DNA of 15,181 nucleotides from Gemmatimonadota bacterium (GTDB taxonomy: Bacteria; Gemmatimonadota; Gemmatimonadetes; Gemmatimonadales; GWC2-71-9), in assembly GCA_003220855.1 (NCBI GenBank), contig QHTP01000241.1, forward strand, positions 1-15,181, given 5' to 3'. Positions within the stretch are counted from its first letter, which is position 1; every line of letters begins with the position of its first letter. Positions 6,381-13,004 of this stretch are shown here, piece after piece. The notes under the pieces are model-generated. The model saw only the letters and a list, made by a program, of their open reading frames with translations, made no database searches and was not told the origin of the DNA. Position numbers and translations under genes: made by a program.

Positions 6381-7174
6381 GAGACCGAGGCCCGCGCGCC
6401 GGCGGGCGTCAGGAACCCCTGCACCACGCGGGCCAGCGCCTCGTCCGGGCTCAGCGACAGCCGCATCTCGCCGGCGGTGAGGCCGAGGTAGGCCCGCGCA
6501 TGGAGCTGCAGGGTTTTCGTCTGCGCGTAGCCGAGCCGCTTCGCCACATCCTCGATCGTGAACCCGGGGTCCTGCAGCAGCCGATGCGCGTACAGCACGC
6601 GCGCGGCCGAAAGGAAATGGCGGGGTGACGGCAGCCCGACGCGTGTGAACCAGCGCTCGCAGGTGCGCCGGTCCACCCGCGCGCGCACGGCGACCTGACT
6701 CACGGTCTGCACCTGCCCCGGGGCGCGCAACGCCTCCTCCAGCACCCAGCGGAGCTCGCTCGGCAGCGGCGCGAGAGCGTCGGCGAGCTGGTCGAGCAGC
6801 TGCCGCGACGAGGAGCGCGCTTCCTCCTGACTCAGCACTTCCCGTAAGCGGGTCGGGTGGTCGTCGTAGTTGGCGAACACGACGTGCTGGATGCCCCGCT
6901 GGCCGAGCGCGAGCAGCACGCCCGCCGTCCGGGGCGTGAGCGTCGTGTACAGGATGAGGGGAAGCGAGGGGAACAGCACGCGCAGCCGCTCGATTTCCTG
7001 CGAGCGCGCGTCGCCCGACAGGAGGGGGTCCACCACCGCGAGCTCGACCGGGCGCCCCCGGATCACCGTCAGGACGTCGTCCCACGTCGTCGTCTGGACG
7101 ACGCTGAACCGGCCGCCGGCGGTGCGGCGCAGTTTGTGGAACTGGAGGTCTGGCACGGCCGCTAGGACGAGCAT
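6377..7174 (-). CDS. Pseudo-receiver / AraC-type HTH transcriptional regulator
   Basis: This is a 265-residue, two-part protein. Residues 1-115 look like a degenerate receiver: beta strand MLVLAAV, an Asp49 in VELAVVDP at the usual acceptor place, and ILYTTL in the Thr position. However, the N-terminal acidic pair and the conserved Lys are missing (HVVFANYDD instead). Residues 155-240 form an AraC-like double HTH: first helix pair TVSQVAVRARVDRRTCERWF, second TIEDVAKRLGYAQTKTLQLH. Such proteins usually bind direct repeats, and a 21-bp-spaced repeat array lies just upstream of this start codon, so autoregulation is likely. It heads a five-gene overlapping cluster. Phosphorylation looks unlikely; control may be by partner binding, for example the adjacent intact receiver. 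Confidence 0.78.
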   Translation of the reverse strand: MLVLAAVPDLQFHKLRRTAGGRFSVVQTTTWDDVLTVIRGRPVELAVVDPLLSGDARSQEIERLRVLFPSLPLILYTTLTPRTAGVLLALGQRGIQHVVFANYDDHPTRLREVLSQEEARSSSRQLLDQLADALAPLPSELRWVLEEALRAPGQVQTVSQVAVRARVDRRTCERWFTRVGLPSPRHFLSAARVLYAHRLLQDPGFTIEDVAKRLGYAQTKTLQLHARAYLGLTAGEMRLSLSPDEALARVVQGFLTPAGARASVS

Positions 7175-7178
7175 GAAT

Positions 7179-7239
7179 CCCCTAAAACCCCCAAATGTCG
7201 CAAAACCGCCCTACGATGCCGCAAAAACGCCCTAAAAAA
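7179..7239 (-). promoter_or_regulatory. Direct-repeat operator region with phased A-tracts
   Basis: Two 18-nt repeats on the plus strand, 7196-7213 (TGTCGCAAAACCGCCCTA) and 7217-7234 (TGCCGCAAAAACGCCCTA), match at 16 of 18 positions with a 21-bp period, about two helical turns. A weaker third element (CCCCTAAAACCCCC, 7179-7192) lies at a similar spacing next to the start codon. A-tracts at 7184-7187, 7202-7205, 7223-7227 and 7234-7239 recur at roughly helical spacing and may bend the DNA. The site sits between the AraC-type gene and the divergent lipoprotein gene and could control both. Confidence 0.5.
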
Positions 7240-7264
7240 CGGACTCTCCCGCTCCGAGGTTGTG

Positions 7265-7321
7265 ATGTCCCGTTGCGTCGACACCACATCTCCCGTTGCG
7301 GAGGCCACATGTCCCGTATTC
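7265..7321 (+). repeat. Three short direct repeats before and over a start codon
   Basis: ATGTCCCGTTGCG (7265-7277), ATCTCCCGTTGCG (7288-7300) and ATGTCCCGTATTCG (7309-7322) recur at 23 and 21 bases. The last two are also preceded by CCAC, and the third copy contains the start codon of the small lipoprotein gene. They may be protein-binding sites or the product of local duplication of the start region. Confidence 0.5.
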
Positions 7322-7434
7322 GCGCCCTCTTCGCTCTACTCGTCGTCGCGTTCGCCCTCTCCACCGTCGCGTGTGCCGATGCGACCGGCCCCCGCCACGG
7401 CTGCGACGTGAACAACAGCAACACCTGCCGCTAA
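7309..7434 (+). CDS. Tiny Cys-rich lipoprotein or secreted peptide
   Basis: This is a 41-codon gene with a well-placed GGAGG ribosome site (7300-7304) four bases before the ATG. Residues 1-22 are a signal sequence (MSRIRALF, then ALLVVAFALSTVA), with Cys22 after STVA as a plausible though imperfect lipobox. The mature part would be only 20 residues (CADATGPRHG, then CDVNNSNTCR), with two further Cys that could form a disulfide. The ADATGP start resembles other lipoprotein N-termini that I associate with Gemmatimonadota. It is divergent from the AraC-type regulator and convergent, 14 bases apart, with a TPR protein gene. A structural mini-lipoprotein, a signalling peptide or a remnant of a larger gene are all possible. 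Confidence 0.65.
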   Translation: MSRIRALFALLVVAFALSTVACADATGPRHGCDVNNSNTCR

Positions 7435-7448
7435 GCGACCGGCTGCTC

Positions 7449-8807
7449 TCAACCGACGAGCTGCGCCAGGGACGCTGAGACCTCGCGCAGCTCGTCCGTT
7501 TGCACCACCGGTTCCGCCGGCTGCGTTTCGACGGCCAGCACCCGCTCGCACTCCGCCAGCCCACCACGAATCCGCTCGACGCGGAATTCGAACTCGTGCA
7601 ACCCGGCCGCGCCCGCGACCTCGAGCGCGCGCAGCATGAGCTCATCGGCACGGCGGAACCGTCCGAATCTGGCCTGCCCGATCCCCTGCTTCAGATAGAA
7701 GTCCGCCAGGATGTTGGGCGGCATTTCCGGCAGGTGCTGCTCGCAGCGCTCGCGCCAACGCGCGAAGCCCACGTGGTCGCGCCGGAACGACGCGCAGTGC
7801 ATCAGCTCCACGAGGGCGTTGGTGAGAGTCTCCTGCGTCCCGGAGCGGCGCACCACTTCCGTGAGCGCGCGCTCTGCGGCGGGAGCGTCCCCCAGGGTGA
7901 GCAGCATGACTCCCACGTCGCCGAGGGCGCGGAGTCTCGAGTCTTCCTCCTCGTAGAGCTGGAACGCCCGCCACGTGTGGGGGATGGCGTCGGGCGCCTG
8001 CCCCATGAGATGCAACGCGACCCCGATGCCGTGCGCCGCACGGGCTTCTGCGTCACGCTCGTCGGCGGCGTGCGCGTCCGCCAGGATCTCCCGCAGCTTT
8101 CGCTCCGCCTCGGCGAGATTGCCGCGGCCCAGAATCGTGTTCGCCAGACCGATGCGGCTGAGCAGCGCCGAATAGCGGTCACCGGCCGCGCTCGCCATCT
8201 CGCCCGCTTCCGCGTACGCGACTTCCGCTTCGTTGAACCGATTGAGCTTGCGGTGCACGCGGGCGAACCGCAGCCGGGCCGCGACCGCGTCCTTGGCCGA
8301 CAGGCGGCTCGCCACCACCACGAGCAGCGTGGTCAGCACGTCGATCGCTTCCTCCAGGCGCAGCTCCTCTTCGAGGAAGTGCGCATACGCGAACAGCGCG
8401 GGAGCGATCAGGCGGATGTCGCCCAGGCGCTGGGCGTCGGCCGTGCTCTCGGCGATGCCGTGCACGTGCGCGCCTTCCGGCGCCGCCGCTTGCAACTCGG
8501 CGCAGAAGCGGTCGGTCGCGATCCACTGATAGTGGAACGCGTCACCGGAGACCTGCGAGCGGTCCGGCGCGAGCAAATCGACGAGCCGTAGCGCGAGAAA
8601 TGCGCCCTGGCCGAGGCGCGCCTCGAGCGAGGTGGCGCCCTCAGGGCCCGACACCCGCTGAAGGAAGATTGCGTGAGGCAACGATTCGAATTTCAGGCGC
8701 GAAGCCGGCATCCGGTCGGTCTCCGAGTCAGACTGGCTGGTGGTGCCCCCAGCCAGCGCCAGGGCAGGTGTCATGCCTCCGTGCAACGCGCGGCCGGGTG
8801 AGAACAT
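7449..8807 (-). CDS. TPR-repeat protein without DNA-binding domain
   Basis: This 452-residue, alpha-helical protein has a C-terminal two-thirds (about 140-430) that reads as tandem tetratricopeptide-like helix pairs, for example RLEEAIDVLTTLLVVVASRL, NRFNEAEVAYAEAGEMASAA, GRGNLAEAERKLREILADAH, GDAPAAERALTEVVRR and GRFRRADELMLRALEVAGAA. Residues 40-130 are a non-TPR helical domain, and the first 35 residues look disordered. No HTH, signal peptide or enzyme motif is seen. The start at 8807 has AGGGG about 8 bases upstream; a later ATG at 8711 (MPASRLKFESLPHAI) also has a GGAG nearby and would remove the disordered part. TPR folds bind peptides or proteins, and the neighbouring micro-gene is a possible partner. 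Confidence 0.8.
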   Translation of the reverse strand: MFSPGRALHGGMTPALALAGGTTSQSDSETDRMPASRLKFESLPHAIFLQRVSGPEGATSLEARLGQGAFLALRLVDLLAPDRSQVSGDAFHYQWIATDRFCAELQAAAPEGAHVHGIAESTADAQRLGDIRLIAPALFAYAHFLEEELRLEEAIDVLTTLLVVVASRLSAKDAVAARLRFARVHRKLNRFNEAEVAYAEAGEMASAAGDRYSALLSRIGLANTILGRGNLAEAERKLREILADAHAADERDAEARAAHGIGVALHLMGQAPDAIPHTWRAFQLYEEEDSRLRALGDVGVMLLTLGDAPAAERALTEVVRRSGTQETLTNALVELMHCASFRRDHVGFARWRERCEQHLPEMPPNILADFYLKQGIGQARFGRFRRADELMLRALEVAGAAGLHEFEFRVERIRGGLAECERVLAVETQPAEPVVQTDELREVSASLAQLVG

Positions 8808-8913
8808 AGCGTTTTCCCCTGCGACGCGTTAGGCTGCAAATCCCGCGTTTTCTCGCCTTTCGCTGCACGGTTCGGATCCCACTCCGGAGGCCTGCCCTCC
8901 CCCTATTGGGCCC

Positions 8914-9342
8914 ATGCGCCGGGGCTTTACACTCACCGAACTCGCGGTCGTACTGGCGATTCTCGCCCTCGTGACGGCCATCACACTCCCCCGTCTGGAA
9001 GGGCTGCTGGACTGGATCGCTGTCAACACGGCCGCCCAAGATGTCACCACCGCCGTCGCCGTGACCCGTAACGCCGCGGTCATGCAGGGCAGCCGGCGCC
9101 GGTTGCTCATCGCGCGGGACTCCCTCCGCATCGACCGCTGGGCGGGGGATTCGTGGGCGCCCCTCGACCGCTGGCCCGGCCCGGATGAACACGGGGTAGC
9201 CCTCGAGGTCTCGAACCCGGTGGTCGTGTTCGACCCGATCGGAATCGCCTGGGGACTGTCCAATACCAAGGTGGTGCTGCGGCGGGGTGCGCGATCTGAA
9301 ACGATCACCCTGTCCCGCCTGGGGCGGGTGAAGCGCTGGTAG
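8914..9342 (+). CDS. Type IV pilin-like / GspH-type pseudopilin
   Basis: This 142-residue protein begins MRRGFTLTELAVVLAILALV. The prepilin peptidase site is RRG|FTLTE, with the conserved Glu at +5 of the mature protein, followed by the hydrophobic helix common to type IV pilins and type II secretion pseudopilins. The leader is only four residues. The rest is a small beta-rich head with an ALEVSNPVVVFDPIGIA stretch of the kind seen in GspH/FimT minor pilins. It stands alone here with no other pilus or secretion genes in the window, so it depends on machinery encoded elsewhere. No ribosome site is seen; CCCTATTGGG just before the ATG may be a -10 region giving a very short leader. An intrinsic terminator follows. 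Confidence 0.85.
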   Translation: MRRGFTLTELAVVLAILALVTAITLPRLEGLLDWIAVNTAAQDVTTAVAVTRNAAVMQGSRRRLLIARDSLRIDRWAGDSWAPLDRWPGPDEHGVALEVSNPVVVFDPIGIAWGLSNTKVVLRRGARSETITLSRLGRVKRW

Positions 9343-9355
9343 GGGGAGTCGCGGC

Positions 9356-9423
9356 CGAAGTGTGACGGCCACTTCGCCCGACCGCCAGCCCGGGGAGTTG
9401 TAAGCCCCGGGTCTGGTTTTTTT
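9356..9423 (+). terminator. Intrinsic terminator after the pseudopilin gene
   Basis: A first hairpin, CGAAGTG/CACTTCG (9356-9362 with 9370-9376), is followed by CCCGGGG/CCCCGGG (9389-9395 with 9405-9411), then TCTGG and a run of seven T. The T-run reaches into the stop codon of the convergent YceI gene. Confidence 0.8.
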
Positions 9424-10060
9424 AGGGGGGAAGCGCCGAGTCCGTGTGGCGGACCGCCACGACCGCCACGTTGAACTCGACCCGATCGGCCACTCTCACC
9501 GTCCCCGCCGGGCCACCGCGATACGGCGTGATGCCGAACTCCGTCTGTTTCACCGAGAAACTCCCGATCGCCTGCAGCGTGTCCCCGGCGGCCCCGAGCC
9601 GCATGACCACGGCGACGTCGCGCGTTTGTCCGGCGATGGTCAATCGTCCGCGCACCTCGAGCCCGTCGCCCGCGGGCGTCACGGTCGTCGAGACGAATGA
9701 GATGAGCGGATTCCGATCCGGGTGGAGGACCTCACTTCGCATGGTCTCGGTGACCTTGCGTATCTCGGCCGTGTCGCGGGGCGTCAGGACCTCGAGGCTG
9801 TCGACGGGCACGACCACCTCGACGCGCGAGTCGGCGGGACTGTCCGGGTAATAAACGACACGCCCCGACGCGGTGCGGGCGCGGACGAGATGTCCGTGAC
9901 CCGCAAACCCGAGCAGCCCGGCTTTGCCGGTTTTCACTTCGAAGCGACTCGAGGGCGTGAGGATGTACACCACCGAATCGTGCGCGGCGACCTGTGCCGG
10001 CCCCCCAGTGGGGCTACACCAGAGCACCGCGGCGAGTACGACGCACTGCGACGCCGTCAT
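9422..10060 (-). CDS. YceI-like periplasmic lipocalin-fold protein
   Basis: From the ATG at 10060 this is a 212-residue protein with a signal peptide (MTASQCVVLAAVLWCSPTGGPAQ). The mature part has the YceI pattern: the opening YILTPSSRFEVKTGKAGLLGFAGHGHLVRA, the central VVVPVDSLEV, LHPDRNPLISFVSTTVTPAGDGLEV, GRLTIAGQTRDVAVVM, and the closing FGITPYRGG, then VADRVEFNVAV. YceI proteins form an elongated beta barrel that binds amphiphilic molecules such as isoprenoid quinones. The start is in an ATGA overlap with the stop of the SDR gene, so the two are coupled; a longer in-frame reading runs into that gene and is rejected. Its presence in a cluster with a menaquinone-pathway gene fits quinone-related work, but this is inference. 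Confidence 0.85.
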   Translation of the reverse strand: MTASQCVVLAAVLWCSPTGGPAQVAAHDSVVYILTPSSRFEVKTGKAGLLGFAGHGHLVRARTASGRVVYYPDSPADSRVEVVVPVDSLEVLTPRDTAEIRKVTETMRSEVLHPDRNPLISFVSTTVTPAGDGLEVRGRLTIAGQTRDVAVVMRLGAAGDTLQAIGSFSVKQTEFGITPYRGGPAGTVRVADRVEFNVAVVAVRHTDSALPP

Positions 10061-10956
10061 CGCCGTCCCCCGCCCAGGTATCGGGTCAGCCCCTCTTCGA
10101 AAGGCAACGCTCGAACGCCGAACACCGACTCGAGCGCGTTTGCGGGAGTGGCGCTGCCTTCCACCAGCATCTGGAGCTGGTCCACGGTGAGGGGAGCCAG
10201 CGGCCACGCAATGGCGAGTGCCGCGGCTGCCGCGCGCGCGACGACCAGCGGCACGTGCACGAGAAGGCGCGGGTGGCCGGCGGCCCGACCGATGGCGCGC
10301 ACGAACTCTTCGTAGGTCAGGGCCGCCGGCCCGCCGAGCTCGAACACACCCCCGAGCGCGGGACGCTCGGCGGCGAGAGCGAACGCCAGCGCGACATCCT
10401 CGATCCAGACCGGTTGCGTCGGGAAACGGCCGTCACCGAACACGGGCACCAAGGGTGACCAGCGGTGCAGCCGGGCGAGCGTCCGGATCGGCCTGTTTTC
10501 GGGACCGCTGATGATGGATGGCCGGAAGATGGCGTGCGACAGGCCGGAGCCCCGGACCAGCTGCTCCGCCCGCCACTTCGTCCGGTGATACCTGGTCGCC
10601 TGCGGCTCGTCACGCGCGCCCACCGCACTCATATGCACGAACCTGCGGACGCCCGCGTCGCGCGCGGCCGCGAGCAGGCGCCCCGTGCCGTCGACGTGCA
10701 CCCCCTCGAACGTCGCGGCGCCCGCCTCTACGATGATCCCGACCAGATGAACGACGACGTCGGCGCCCCGAGTCAAGGCGGCGAGAGCCGCGGGGTCCGC
10801 TAAGTCGCCCGGCGTACGGTCAGCGGGGAGTCCCTCGGCCGCCGTTCCGCGCCCGTCCCGACGGACCAGTGCGCGGACGTGGTGACCGCGACGCGCGAGC
10901 AGCGCGGTGACGTGCCGTCCCACGAATCCACTGGCTCCGGTGACGGCGATCAGCAC
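10057..10956 (-). CDS. NAD(P)-binding SDR, NDUFA9-like atypical epimerase family
   Basis: This 299-residue protein is an extended/atypical short-chain dehydrogenase. The Rossmann glycine motif is TGASGFVG (6-13), HMSAVGA gives Ser110, and the YHRTK motif supplies Tyr123 and Lys127. FRPSIISGPENRPIRTLARLHRWSPLVPVFGDG and the following VWIEDVALAFALA resemble the complex I NDUFA9-like subgroup rather than sugar epimerases. These proteins bind NADPH; some assist respiratory complex assembly and many have unknown substrates. The start is GTG at 10956 with no clear ribosome site, 21 bases after the HD-GYP gene, so translation may depend on coupling. The stop overlaps the YceI start by four bases. 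Confidence 0.83.
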   Translation of the reverse strand: MLIAVTGASGFVGRHVTALLARRGHHVRALVRRDGRGTAAEGLPADRTPGDLADPAALAALTRGADVVVHLVGIIVEAGAATFEGVHVDGTGRLLAAARDAGVRRFVHMSAVGARDEPQATRYHRTKWRAEQLVRGSGLSHAIFRPSIISGPENRPIRTLARLHRWSPLVPVFGDGRFPTQPVWIEDVALAFALAAERPALGGVFELGGPAALTYEEFVRAIGRAAGHPRLLVHVPLVVARAAAAALAIAWPLAPLTVDQLQMLVEGSATPANALESVFGVRALPFEEGLTRYLGGGRR

Positions 10957-10977
10957 GGGGGATGGGGGATGAACCGC

Positions 10978-12054
10978 TCAGTCGGTACTGGTGACGCCGC
11001 CCTCGTCGAGGAACACCAGCGTCCGGCGCCGGGCCACGACGCTCGACAGCGCCTCGAACACCGTGGGATCGAGCACGGTCCCCGCGAGATCGGCGATCCG
11101 GCCGATGGCTTTGTCAGGGGTCATCTTCTCCTGGTACGCCCGCGAGGTCGTGAGCGCGTCGTAGACCTCGGCGGCTCCGAGGACGCGCGCGGAGAGCGGG
11201 ATCGCTTCCCCGCGCAGGCCGTCCGGGTAGCCCGTCCCGTCGAAGCGCTCGTGGTGATGCCGTACTGCCGGGATGATGTCGCCAAGGTGTGTGAGGGGGG
11301 CGAGGATCTGGGACCCGATGATCACGTGCTGCCGGACGTGCTCGAACTCTTCCGGCGTGAGCGTGCCCTGCTTGTTCAGGACCGCCTCTCGCGTGCCGAT
11401 CTTGCCGATGTCGTGCAACCGGCCCGCGATCCGCACGAGCTCCACGTCCTCTTCCGACATGCCTAGCTGGTGAGCGACCGTGGCCGAAAGGTCCGCCACG
11501 CGCGCCGAGTGGCCCCGCATGTAGGGGTCCTTGGCCTCGAGGGCATTGACGAGGGCCTCGAGCGTCGCGATCGACAGGCGCTCGAGTTTCGTGCGCGCGC
11601 GCTGTAGCTCGGCGGTGCGGGTGGTGACTTCCTCCTTCAGCCACTGGTTGAGCTGGCGGTTCTCGAGCAGCATCTCGCGGCGCTTGAGCGCGCGTTGGAC
11701 GGCGCGGCCCAGGTCGGCCAGCTCGATCGGCTTGGTGAGGTAGTCCATGGCCCCCCGCTGCATGCACAACGCGGCGCTGGTCGCGTCATTGACGGCGGTG
11801 AGCATGAGGATCGCCAGCTCCGGCTCGATCTCGAGCGCGGCGGGCACGAGGTCCACGCCGCTCGTGCCGGGCATGCGGATGTCGCACAGCATGAGGGCGA
11901 TGCGATGGCGCTTGAGCTGCTGCAGCGCCTCGTCCCCCGAGCCGGCGGCATACACTTCGAATTGCTGCTGCTGCAGGAACTTCTTGAGGGCGTTCCGGAT
12001 GGGCTCCTCGTCGTCCACCACCAGGATCTGGACGGGCCCCGCCATGTCGGCCAC
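10978..12054 (-). CDS. Response regulator with HD-GYP cyclic-di-GMP phosphodiesterase domain
   Basis: This 358-residue protein has a receiver at about 8-125 (acidic pair Asp14-Asp15, acceptor Asp58 in LCDIRMPG, Thr86, Lys108) and a coiled-coil linker at about 118-165 (ALKRREMLLENRQLNQWLKEE). An HD-GYP domain at about 165-345 carries GRLHDIGKIG (His214-Asp215), HHHERFDGTGYPDGL (GYP at 275-277) and HSARVADL. All core residues are present, so cyclic-di-GMP hydrolysis is expected and gated by phosphorylation. The GTG at 12054 is preferred over the ATG at 12045 because an AAGGAG ribosome site lies 8 bases before it. No partner kinase is in the window. It is followed 21 bases later by the SDR gene. 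Confidence 0.93.
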   Translation of the reverse strand: MADMAGPVQILVVDDEEPIRNALKKFLQQQQFEVYAAGSGDEALQQLKRHRIALMLCDIRMPGTSGVDLVPAALEIEPELAILMLTAVNDATSAALCMQRGAMDYLTKPIELADLGRAVQRALKRREMLLENRQLNQWLKEEVTTRTAELQRARTKLERLSIATLEALVNALEAKDPYMRGHSARVADLSATVAHQLGMSEEDVELVRIAGRLHDIGKIGTREAVLNKQGTLTPEEFEHVRQHVIIGSQILAPLTHLGDIIPAVRHHHERFDGTGYPDGLRGEAIPLSARVLGAAEVYDALTTSRAYQEKMTPDKAIGRIADLAGTVLDPTVFEALSSVVARRRTLVFLDEGGVTSTD

Positions 12055-12137
12055 TCTCTCGACTCCTTGGGTGATTCACCCGGATAATGGCGCCGCCCGG
12101 TCCGTCTGGATAGCCCCGGCCCGGCCGCCGGCGGCGC

Positions 12138-13004
12138 TCACGCCGCCGCGACGAACGTCAGGTCGACCGGGGCGGGGATGAGTCCCGCCCGATGCGCCCG
12201 CGCCAGCAGCTCGGCCACGGCCCGGCGGCCGGTCTCGCCGTAGTCCACGGTGTAGGCGTTCACGTACATGGCGACGAAGCGATCGGTGCGGGCGTCGTCG
12301 AGCCCGCGACTGTAGCCCTTGGCGTGCGCCAGCGCCTCGGTGCGGTGGGCGAGGCCGTACTGAATGCTCGCCTTCAAGTCGCGCGCGATGTCGCGCATCA
12401 GGGCCTGCCCGAGGTCACGCCGCACCACGTTCCCGCCGAGCGGCAGCGGCAGCCCCGTCTCCGCGTGCCACCACTCGCCGAGGTCGACCCAGAGATGCAG
12501 CCCGCGGTCGGCGTAGGTGAGCTGGCCCTCGTGGATCAGCAGTCCCGCGTCGGCCCGACCGGCCGCCACGTACTCTTCGATCCGATCAAACGGCACGACC
12601 ACGTGCCGTGCGGCGGGCTGAAACAGCTTGAGCGCGAGAAACGCGGTGGTGAGCTCGCCGGGGACGGCGATCCGCAGCGCCGCCGCGTCGAGGGCCGCAC
12701 GCGGATCCGCGGGGCGCGCGGCGCGCGCCACGATCCGCGGCCCGTAACCGTCCCCGAAGCTCGCCCCGTGCGCGAGCAGCGCGTAGCGCCCCGCGAGGTA
12801 CGCATAGGCGTGCAGTGACACCGCCGTAACTTCGAGCTCCCCCTGTAAAGCGCGTCGGTTCAACGATTCGATGTCGCCCAGCTCGTGTACGTAGCGCCGG
12901 CCGCCCGTGTCGATCTTCCCGGCCGCGAGCGCCCAGAACATGAACGCGTCGTCGGCGTCCGGGCTGTGTGCCAGGTGGATCGTGCGGGACGCGTCAACTG
13001 CCAC
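12138..13004 (-). CDS. mqnD: MqnD-like 1,4-dihydroxy-6-naphthoate synthase (futalosine menaquinone pathway)
   Basis: This 288-residue protein belongs to the periplasmic-binding-fold MqnA/MqnD family. The N-terminal IHLAHSPDADDAFMFWALAAGKID matches the family opening, and DIESLNRRALQGELEVTAVSLHAYAYL the ligand pocket region. LLIHEGQLTYADRGLHLWVDLGEWW (about 155-179) carries a His158 likely equivalent to the catalytic His of MqnD. MqnD turns cyclic dehypoxanthinyl futalosine into 1,4-dihydroxy-6-naphthoate in the cytoplasm. MqnD rather than MqnA is favoured by the IHEG-TY motif, but the assignment needs alignment. The start is GTG at 13004, overlapping the previous gene by 11 bases, with AAGG upstream. 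The other mqn genes are not in the window. Confidence 0.8.
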   Translation of the reverse strand: MAVDASRTIHLAHSPDADDAFMFWALAAGKIDTGGRRYVHELGDIESLNRRALQGELEVTAVSLHAYAYLAGRYALLAHGASFGDGYGPRIVARAARPADPRAALDAAALRIAVPGELTTAFLALKLFQPAARHVVVPFDRIEEYVAAGRADAGLLIHEGQLTYADRGLHLWVDLGEWWHAETGLPLPLGGNVVRRDLGQALMRDIARDLKASIQYGLAHRTEALAHAKGYSRGLDDARTDRFVAMYVNAYTVDYGETGRRAVAELLARAHRAGLIPAPVDLTFVAAA

